DNA from: Victivallales bacterium
GTDB taxonomy: Bacteria > Verrucomicrobiota > Lentisphaeria > Oligosphaerales > Oligosphaeraceae
DNA: 6,311 nucleotides
Direction of reading: 5' to 3'
Assembly (NCBI GenBank): GCA_017458805.1
Contig: JAFTAC010000594.1
Location: 1-6,311 of the forward strand
This document shows, one piece after another, positions 1-5,326 of this stretch. How positions within the stretch are numbered: position 1 is the first letter of the stretch; every line of letters starts with the position of its first letter. A program made the translations under genes and the position numbers. The notes below the pieces were generated by a model. That model did no database searches, had not been told where the DNA came from, and saw nothing but the letters and a program-made list of their open reading frames with translations.

Positions 1-11
1 GGTTGCGCAGG

Positions 12-33
12 ACGACGGCGAGGGCGCCGTCGT
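12..33. repeat. Hairpin of repeat copy 1
   Basis: The left arm ACGACGGCG (12-20) and right arm CGCCGTCGT (25-33) are perfectly complementary around the loop AGGG (21-24). The stem carries the G18-C27 pair that is A-T in the neighbouring copy. Confidence 0.8.
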
Positions 34-58
34 TACCCCTGGCCTGTGGTTGCGCAGG

Positions 59-80
59 ACGACGACGAGGGCGTCGTCGT
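59..80. repeat. Hairpin of repeat copy 2, overlapping a stop codon
   Basis: The left arm ACGACGACG (59-67) and right arm CGTCGTCGT (72-80) pair perfectly around the loop AGGG (68-71). The pair A65-T74 replaces the G-C pair of copy 1. The outermost base of the stem (80) is also the last base of the TAA stop codon (82-80) of the minus-strand NodB-like gene, so the structure begins at the very end of that reading frame. Confidence 0.8.
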
Positions 81-1207
81 TACCCATTTTCCCAGGCGGT
101 GTTGCCGTAGATGCCGTGGGCGAAGAAGACGGGGGTGTAGCCTGATTCTGTGGCGTGTTGGCAGGCGCGTTCAATGCGCAGCAGGTGGTCGGGGAGGTAG
201 TTTTTGTAGTGCGGGTAGGAGTACTGCTCGTGGGAAAGCAGTGCAAGTGCCGTGTTGTAGTACGGGTTGTGGATGAAAAGGCGGTCGATTTCCGATTCGA
301 TTTTCTCCAAGGGCGTCAGGTTGCAGATAAGCGCGTCGGGGAAGAGGAAGAAGTCGTGGAAGCGGTCGTAGAAGACCAGATGCGTTGCGACGTATTCAGA
401 GACATCCTTCTCGTAGAAGAGATTGACATCGCAGAAGCGCGTCTGCCTGCCAGTGGCGTCGCGCTCCCCTTCGATGATGAAGGAGGCGGTGTTGACGCGC
501 ATTCCACGCTCGCGCAGGACGTGAAGCGTGTCGGGCGGCTGCATCGCCCAGTGGATGTTGGTCGGTGCGATAAGCGTCTTTTCCCCTGCGAAACGGATGA
601 TTTCCGAGGCGATGAGGTCGTAGTCTGCCGCAAGTTTTTCAGCGGTGGCGTGCTGGTAGGGACGGTCGGGGAACTCCGAATAGGAGTGGAAGGCAAGGCG
701 CAGCCAGGAGGCGTTGTCCTCGAACTCGGACTTGTAGCAATCGGGGAAATCCTTCATCTCGATGCCATGATGGTCGTCTCGATAGAAGCAGTTGAGGGTG
801 AAGCAGGTTCCATGTTTGCGATTGATGTCGCGCAGGGCCTTCAAGTAGAAGTGGTCGAAGAGGGATCTGGGGTGCTCGCGGGCTATCTCCGTCAGGAAGA
901 AGCTGTTGTCGTCAATCGCGAAGTTGTACCGCTTGAAGGCCTTTTTGTCCCAGACCAGCGTGAGGGTCTGGGAGAGCTCGCCATACTGCGAGGAGGCGCA
1001 GACGGTGACCTCGTTGATGCGTTTCGTCAGACGTGCTGTTCCCGTGAATTGGCGGTCCATGCGGTCAGCAGGGATGCCGTTAATCGTGACGAAGGCACGC
1101 GGGTCTGCCAGACCTTGGATAGGGATTTCGAGGGCTTCGTCGGTTTCATGCCCGAAGGTGTAGTCGAGGACGGCCCCGCTGCGGAGGTTGGTTAGTTCCA
1201 AAATCAT
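80..1207 (-). CDS. NodB-like (polysaccharide deacetylase-type) protein with N-terminal Ig-like domain
   Basis: A protein of 375 residues from the ATG at 1207. Residues about 1-87 look like a beta-sandwich of the Ig/glucodextranase type, with a typical FVTINGIPA strand-turn near 39-47. The rest resembles the polysaccharide-deacetylase (NodB) barrel: an acidic pair in AIDDNSFF (D99, D100) matches the TFDD motif, and HSYSE (H174-E178) sits where the family has H-S/T-x-x-H, so the second metal histidine would be a glutamate. Further conserved-looking segments are IHWAM (H219) and SHEQYSYP near residues 325-332. There is no signal peptide or membrane segment, so it is probably cytoplasmic. The substrate is unknown and catalysis is not proven. 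A GTG at 1249 in frame would add 14 residues, but it lies inside a 10-bp hairpin; the ATG fits better, although its Shine-Dalgarno (GGA) is weak. It lies 218 nt after the exporter operon, probably as a separate unit. The last codon and stop lie in a repeat. Confidence 0.75.
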   Translation of the reverse strand: MILELTNLRSGAVLDYTFGHETDEALEIPIQGLADPRAFVTINGIPADRMDRQFTGTARLTKRINEVTVCASSQYGELSQTLTLVWDKKAFKRYNFAIDDNSFFLTEIAREHPRSLFDHFYLKALRDINRKHGTCFTLNCFYRDDHHGIEMKDFPDCYKSEFEDNASWLRLAFHSYSEFPDRPYQHATAEKLAADYDLIASEIIRFAGEKTLIAPTNIHWAMQPPDTLHVLRERGMRVNTASFIIEGERDATGRQTRFCDVNLFYEKDVSEYVATHLVFYDRFHDFFLFPDALICNLTPLEKIESEIDRLFIHNPYYNTALALLSHEQYSYPHYKNYLPDHLLRIERACQHATESGYTPVFFAHGIYGNTAWENG

Positions 1208-1226
1208 AGTTTTCCAATTGGGTTTT

Positions 1227-1251
1227 CCGTGCGCTCTGAAGGAGCGCACGG
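1227..1251 (-). promoter_or_regulatory. Perfect 10-bp hairpin in the leader of the NodB-like gene
   Basis: Read on the minus strand, CCGTGCGCTC, loop CTTCA, GAGCGCACGG. The stem is fully paired and GC-rich and ends about 19 nt before the ATG at 1207. It is followed by AAAACCC, not a T-run, so it is not a normal terminator for minus-strand transcripts; no T-run follows on the plus strand either. Just downstream are two GGAAAAC copies 13 nt apart (1228-1222 and 1215-1209) and the 8-bp palindrome CCAATTGG (1214-1221). It could be an RNA leader structure, a protein-binding dyad or part of an intergenic repeat; the sequence alone does not decide. Confidence 0.5.
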
Positions 1252-1308
1252 TCAGGACGGAGGTTTAGTGGCTGGCAGGAGGGGCGAGGCACAGCCCTGT
1301 GGCGCAAA

Positions 1309-1326
1309 GGGCGCGAAAGCGCGCCC
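1309..1326 (-). other. GC-rich 7-bp hairpin in the spacer
   Basis: On the minus strand GGGCGCG, loop CTTT, CGCGCCC, then TTTGCGCC. The stem is perfect, but the following T-tract is only three bases. It is about 100 nt past the permease stop codon and could act as a weak second terminator or belong to a structured repeat with the other spacer hairpins. Function unassigned. Confidence 0.4.
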
Positions 1327-1385
1327 CAGTTCCACCGCACGCGTTGCGCGCAGGCTACGCGACTTAAGCACACATGCTTTGGATG

Positions 1386-1415
1386 AAAACCTTTGCCAGA
1401 GCCATAGGCACTGGC
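1386..1415 (-). terminator. Candidate terminator of the exporter operon
   Basis: Starting 10 nt after the yhhJ-like stop codon, the minus strand can form GCCAGTGCC, loop TAT, GGCTCTGGC: nine positions with eight pairs and one T-T mismatch (1415-1395). It is followed by AAAG, G and TTTT (1389-1386). Position and stem fit an intrinsic terminator, but the T-tract is short and displaced from the stem, so termination would be incomplete or the structure may only protect the mRNA end. Confidence 0.35.
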
Positions 1416-1425
1416 TACGGGCGCG

Positions 1426-2535
1426 TTACGCAACGGACTTGCGGAATCGTGCGAGGGAGCCGATGAAGAGGACGGCGCCGATGGCGGCCAGCCAGAGGAA
1501 GGGCTTCCAGACAACGTCGAAGCCTGCGCCACGGTAGAGAATCGCCTGGCTGAACTGCACGAAGTGGGTGGTGGGTGCGAAGTTCATGATGAGCTGGATA
1601 GCCTGGGGCATGCTTTCACGCGGGGTCATGCCGCCAGAGAGCATCTGCATCGGAATGAGCACGAGGATGAAGAGCATTCCAAGCTGGGGCATGCTCTGCG
1701 CGATGCACGCCAGGAAAATACCCATGGAGGTGACGGCGAAGAGGTGCAGGGCGAGTCCGCTGGTGAAAAGCACGATTGAGCCTCCGATTGGTACGTGCAT
1801 CATCCCCTTGATGACCACGACCACGGAGAGTGTGGCCGAAACCAGCACAGCCGCCCCCATCGACCATATCTTGGATGCGATGATTTCGAACTCCGTCACA
1901 GGCATAACCAGCAGGTGCTCCAAGGTGCCGCTTTCGCGTTCGCGGATGAGGGCGGCCCCCGTCAGGATGATTGCCAGCATCGTGATGTTGTTGATGAGCT
2001 GCATGACACTCTGGAACCAGGAGATGGTCAGGTTGGGGTTGAAGCGGTTGCGGATGACGCATTTCGCCAGCGAGGTCTCGGAGCCTTTGGTGAACTTGGC
2101 GATCTCCGCCAGGGCGATTTGCTGGATGTAGCCAGCCCCCGTGAAGGCCTGCGTCATGCGGGTGGCATCCACGTTCAGTTGGATTTCAGGGCCGTTTCCC
2201 GCCAACACGTCCTTCTGGAAGTTCACAGGAAAGACCAACACGAAGGTGTAGAGGCCGCTGTCCATTCCTGCGTCGATTTCGCCATGGGTAATGCTGACGG
2301 GCGGCATGAAGTAGGGGGGCATGAGGGCGTCGGTGATACGCTTCGACAGCTGCGAGTTGTCCTCATCGACGATGGCGACGGCGGCTTTCGTGAGGGAGTC
2401 TGGGTATGCGTTGGCGGTGACGTAGATGGCCATGGTGAAGGAGTAGATGATGAGAAGCATCATCAGCCAGTCGCCAAGAAGACCGCGCAGTTCCTTGATG
2501 CCAAGGTTATAGATGTTCTTTACTGTCTGCCACAT
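1426..2535 (-). CDS. yhhJ: ABC-2 type permease subunit, YhhJ-like
   Basis: An inner-membrane permease of 369 residues, close to the roughly 375 of E. coli YhhJ. It should pair with the membrane domain of the upstream RbbA-like protein to form the channel of an ABC-2 exporter. The layout is of ABC2_membrane_3 type: one segment at about 23-42, a large extracytoplasmic domain at about 45-170, then five segments at about 174-196, 224-243, 253-277, 284-303 and 345-362. Family marks are NVDATRMTQAFTG (121-133), RNRFNPN (162-168), the cytoplasmic coupling stretch RERESGTLEHLLVMPV (198-213) and SGGMTPRESMP (300-310). The ATG is set by a perfect AGGAGG seven bases upstream, inside the end of the RbbA-like gene; the genes are 2 nt apart, so cotranscription and translational coupling are likely. 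There is no ATPase domain of its own. The substrate cannot be read from the sequence. The symbol rests on strong remembered resemblance to the E. coli protein. Confidence 0.92.
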   Translation of the reverse strand: MWQTVKNIYNLGIKELRGLLGDWLMMLLIIYSFTMAIYVTANAYPDSLTKAAVAIVDEDNSQLSKRITDALMPPYFMPPVSITHGEIDAGMDSGLYTFVLVFPVNFQKDVLAGNGPEIQLNVDATRMTQAFTGAGYIQQIALAEIAKFTKGSETSLAKCVIRNRFNPNLTISWFQSVMQLINNITMLAIILTGAALIRERESGTLEHLLVMPVTEFEIIASKIWSMGAAVLVSATLSVVVVIKGMMHVPIGGSIVLFTSGLALHLFAVTSMGIFLACIAQSMPQLGMLFILVLIPMQMLSGGMTPRESMPQAIQLIMNFAPTTHFVQFSQAILYRGAGFDVVWKPFLWLAAIGAVLFIGSLARFRKSVA

Positions 2536-2537
2536 GG

Positions 2538-5303
2538 TTACGCCTCCTGTTTCTTAAGAAGCATGATGCCAACGCCAAGGATGATTGGCACCGTGACGAG
2601 CAGGATGATGAACGGCAGCAGCAGGTCGTTGAATCCAAGAGCCTTGTTGAAGACGCCGCGGCAGATGAGCAACGCATGCGTCGTCGGGTAGATTTCACCG
2701 ACGATGCGCGCCACGCCCTCCTGGGTGGAGACGGGGTTCATCAGCCCGCACATGGACTGCGCAGGCAGCAGCGTGCCAATCATCGTCATGAAAATCACCG
2801 CAATCTGGCTGCGCGTGACAGCGGAAAAGAGCAGGCCCATCCCCGTGGAGATGATGCAGTAGATGAAGAGCCCTGCCACCAGGGCGAAAAGGCTGCCCTT
2901 GACAGGCACGTCAAACACAAAGACCGCCATCAGCAGCATGATGATGAAGCTAAGCGTGGAAAACAGAATATACGGTATCTGCTTCCCTATCAGGAACTCG
3001 CCGCGGCTCAGCGGCGTCACATACAAGTTGATGATGGAGCCCATCTCCTTCTCGCGCACCACTGCCAGAGCCGCCAGGATGGCGGGTATCATCAGCAGCA
3101 GGATAGGTATGACGGCGGGGACCATGGCGGGCAGGCTCTTTACATCGGGGTTGTAGCGGTTGCGCGTCTCGACGGAGACCATGGAGAGCCCAGCAGAGGA
3201 GAGGATCTTGCTTTCCAACCACTTGGAGTGCAGCCCCTTCAGATAGCCGTTGATGGTTTCTGCACGGGTGGGCATGGCACCGTCAACCCAGAAGGCGATT
3301 TCGGGCGCATACCCCTGCTCCACCTGCTTGCCGAACTGCGGCGGGATTTCCACGACCAGGCTCAGTTCACCGCTTTTCATTCGTCGGTCGATTTCGGCGT
3401 GGTTCAGGACAGGCGGCTTCTCGGAGAAGTAGCGCGAGCCAGAGATGTTCAATGCATAGTCCATGCTCATCTGGCTGCCGTCGTTGTCCAGCACGGCGAA
3501 GGGGAGGTCCTCCACGTCCATGTTGATGCCGTAGCCCATCACAAGCATCAGCAGCAGGGCGCCGAAGATGGCCAGCGTGAGGCGGATGGGGTCGCGCGTC
3601 AGTTCAAGGGTCTCGCGCCAGCTGCACGTATAGACGCGCTGCCAGTCGAAGTACTTCCTGAAGAAGTGCGTAATCAGATTCTCCCTCTGTGGAGCGGGAA
3701 CGTTTGCCGCGACGGTTTCATGTGGGATTGCTGGCTCCTGCGAGGGATTCAGGGCGTTGTGGGCTGGGTCGGCGTCCTGCAGGTAGCCGATGAAGGCCTC
3801 TTCGAGGGTGGCGGCTTTGCGCGCCTCCGTCAGCTCCACGGGGGTGCCGCATGCCAGCGACTTGCCTGCGTGCATAAGGGAGATGCGGTCGCAGCGGGCC
3901 GCCTCGTTCATAAAGTGCGTTGTGATGAAGATGGTGACCTTGTCCCGCCGTGAAAGCTCAATGATGAGCTCCCAGAAGCCGTCGCGGGCGACGGGATCGA
4001 CGCCCGAGGTCGGTTCGTCCAATATCAGAATCTGGGGGCGGTGGATGGCGGCGGCTGCCAGCGAGAGGCGCTGCTTGAGGCCCAGCGGCATGGAGGCGGG
4101 CGTGATGTTCTCGTAGGGTTCCAGCTGGAAGCGCTGCATCATCTCCTGCACGCGGTTCTCCACCTCGTTCGACGGAATGCGGTAGAGCTTGGCGTAGAGT
4201 TCCAGGTTCTGGCGAACCGTCAGCTCGCTGTAGAGCGAGAAGAGCTGCGTCATGTAGCCGAGGTTCTGGCGGACCGCTATGCTGTCGTCTCCGACTGGCT
4301 TGCCGAAGAGCTTGGCTTCGCCCTCTGTCGCGGGGAGGAGGCCTGTCAGCATGCGCATGGTGGTGGTTTTGCCGCAGCCATTTGAGCCCAGGAAGCCGAA
4401 GATTTCGCCACGGCGAATCTTGAAGCTGACGTGGTCAACGGCGGTGAATGAGCCGAAGCGCTTTGTAAGGCCCTCCGCTTCAATGGAGTACTCCTCGCCC
4501 GCCGTCAGCTCCAGAGGCGGCACCGTCAACTCCTTGTGGTGCTGGCGCTTTTCCGCTGGCAGAAGCTGGATGAAGGCTGCATCGAGGTTGTCGCGCTGCG
4601 TGCGCTCCAGAATCTCCTGGGGCGTGCCAGTGGCAAGCACCTGGCCGTCGTCCATGGCGACGAGCCAGTCGAAGCGCTGCGCCTCGTCCATATAGGCGGT
4701 GGCCACGATGACGCCCATATTGGGCTGTTCAGCGCGGACGTTATCGACGAGGTCCCAGAACTGCCTGCGCGCCAACGGGTCAACGCCAGTCGTGGGCTCG
4801 TCCAGCACCAGCAGGTCGGGGTCGTGGATCAGCGAGCAGCAGAGGCCCAGTTTCTGCTTCATGCCGCCAGAGAGTTTTCCTGCCGGGCGGTCGAGGAACT
4901 TGTAGAGGCCCGTGCTTTTGGTGAGGCGGTCGATGCGGCGGCGACGCTCGGGGGCGTCGTGCCCGAAGAGCCGCGCGAAGAACTGGAGGTTCTCCTCCAC
5001 GGTCAGCGTGAAATAGAGGTTTTTGCCGAGGCCCTGGGGCATGTAGGCGATTTTGGGGCAGACCTTGTCCCGATGCGCCTTGTCCCGCATGTCGCCTCCC
5101 AGCACGTAAAGGCTCCCTTGCGGCGGCATGACGTGCGCCCCCGTGACCAGGGAGAGCATGCTGGATTTTCCGACGCCGTCAGGACCGATCAGCCCCACAA
5201 GCGTATGAGACGGCACTTCCAGCGAGAGGTGCTTCAGGGCCTCCACCTTGCCGTATGACAGGGAGACGTCCTGAAGGCGCACAATAGGATTCTCAAGATT
5301 CAT
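2538..5303 (-). CDS. rbbA: RbbA-like fused ABC transporter: two ATPase domains plus ABC-2 membrane domain
   Basis: A protein of 921 residues from the ATG at 5303; E. coli RbbA has about 911. ATPase domain 1 (about 5-250) has Walker A GPDGVGKS (40-47), Q-loop Q90, signature LSGGMKQ (144-150), and Walker B ending D168-E169, but A203 stands at the switch-histidine position (ATAYMDEA). ATPase domain 2 (about 274-508) has Walker A GSNGCGKT (306-313), Q353, degenerate signature MPLGLKQ (405-411), D429-E430 and intact H463. A Pro/Ala-rich linker (about 508-540) leads to an ABC-2 membrane domain (about 565-921) with one segment near 576-593, a large external domain, and about five segments after 725. 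E. coli RbbA is described as a ribosome-associated ATPase, yet the adjacent adaptor and permease point to export; both roles remain open. A TTG at 5318 would add five residues. Neither start has a clear Shine-Dalgarno, and the preceding stop is 23 nt away, so coupling to the upstream gene is possible. Confidence 0.93.
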   Translation of the reverse strand: MNLENPIVRLQDVSLSYGKVEALKHLSLEVPSHTLVGLIGPDGVGKSSMLSLVTGAHVMPPQGSLYVLGGDMRDKAHRDKVCPKIAYMPQGLGKNLYFTLTVEENLQFFARLFGHDAPERRRRIDRLTKSTGLYKFLDRPAGKLSGGMKQKLGLCCSLIHDPDLLVLDEPTTGVDPLARRQFWDLVDNVRAEQPNMGVIVATAYMDEAQRFDWLVAMDDGQVLATGTPQEILERTQRDNLDAAFIQLLPAEKRQHHKELTVPPLELTAGEEYSIEAEGLTKRFGSFTAVDHVSFKIRRGEIFGFLGSNGCGKTTTMRMLTGLLPATEGEAKLFGKPVGDDSIAVRQNLGYMTQLFSLYSELTVRQNLELYAKLYRIPSNEVENRVQEMMQRFQLEPYENITPASMPLGLKQRLSLAAAAIHRPQILILDEPTSGVDPVARDGFWELIIELSRRDKVTIFITTHFMNEAARCDRISLMHAGKSLACGTPVELTEARKAATLEEAFIGYLQDADPAHNALNPSQEPAIPHETVAANVPAPQRENLITHFFRKYFDWQRVYTCSWRETLELTRDPIRLTLAIFGALLLMLVMGYGINMDVEDLPFAVLDNDGSQMSMDYALNISGSRYFSEKPPVLNHAEIDRRMKSGELSLVVEIPPQFGKQVEQGYAPEIAFWVDGAMPTRAETINGYLKGLHSKWLESKILSSAGLSMVSVETRNRYNPDVKSLPAMVPAVIPILLLMIPAILAALAVVREKEMGSIINLYVTPLSRGEFLIGKQIPYILFSTLSFIIMLLMAVFVFDVPVKGSLFALVAGLFIYCIISTGMGLLFSAVTRSQIAVIFMTMIGTLLPAQSMCGLMNPVSTQEGVARIVGEIYPTTHALLICRGVFNKALGFNDLLLPFIILLVTVPIILGVGIMLLKKQEA
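2543..2548 (-). promoter_or_regulatory. Perfect Shine-Dalgarno of the yhhJ-like gene
   Basis: AGGAGG on the minus strand, seven bases before the ATG at 2535. It lies within the last codons of the RbbA-like gene. It fixes the permease start and shows that the host uses canonical Shine-Dalgarno initiation, in contrast to the RbbA-like start. Confidence 0.85.
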
Positions 5304-5326
5304 AAGCGCAAAAAACAAAGAGAACG

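Larger units (their letters stand above)
1..85. repeat. Tandem hairpin repeat, two copies, 47-bp period
   Basis: Positions 1-38 and 48-85 match at 36 of 38 bases, separated by a 9-bp linker (39-47). Each copy starts GGTTGCGCAGG and ends GTTACCC, and holds a perfect 9-bp stem with an AGGG loop as read on the plus strand. The only two differences (18 versus 65, and 27 versus 74) pair with each other in the stem, so G-C in the left copy becomes A-T in the right copy and the fold is kept. The left copy begins exactly at the window edge, so the array may continue outside. The right copy runs into the 3' end of the NodB-like gene. No T-tract follows either stem on either strand, so these are not standard terminators. 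They resemble REP-like or other palindromic intergenic repeats; the family is not recognised. Confidence 0.85.

Noticed and set aside
1..85. CRISPR array
   Set aside because: Only two copies are visible, with a 9-bp linker, far too short for a spacer, and there is no cas gene nearby.
155..1195. Plus-strand open frame of 346 codons opposite the NodB-like gene
   Set aside because: The translation is Val/Gly/Glu/Asp-rich with no domain I recognise; it is the complement of a well-supported gene, and long antisense frames are common at this GC bias.
1208..1249. Fourteen-residue N-terminal extension of the NodB-like protein from GTG 1249
   Set aside because: The GTG lies within the arm of a perfect 10-bp hairpin, and the product before ATG 1207 (Arg/Lys/Trp/Asn-rich) does not look like part of the Ig-like domain.
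1146..1532. Minus-strand frame of 128 codons spanning the spacer
   Set aside because: It overlaps the ends of two well-supported genes in another frame and its Arg/Ser/Pro-rich product reflects the GC-rich hairpins; more likely a non-coding structured spacer.
1795..2691. Plus-strand open frame of 298 codons opposite the permease
   Set aside because: Shadow of the permease and the end of the RbbA-like gene; low-complexity His/Asp/Gly-rich translation.
2676..3953. Plus-strand open frame of 425 codons opposite the RbbA-like gene
   Set aside because: His/Asp/Gln-rich composition and no recognisable domain; the opposite strand encodes conserved ABC motifs over the same stretch.
2538..5318. RbbA-like gene as an artificial fusion or frameshift product
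   Set aside because: The ATPase-ATPase-membrane order and length match the known RbbA architecture, and the frame is continuous.
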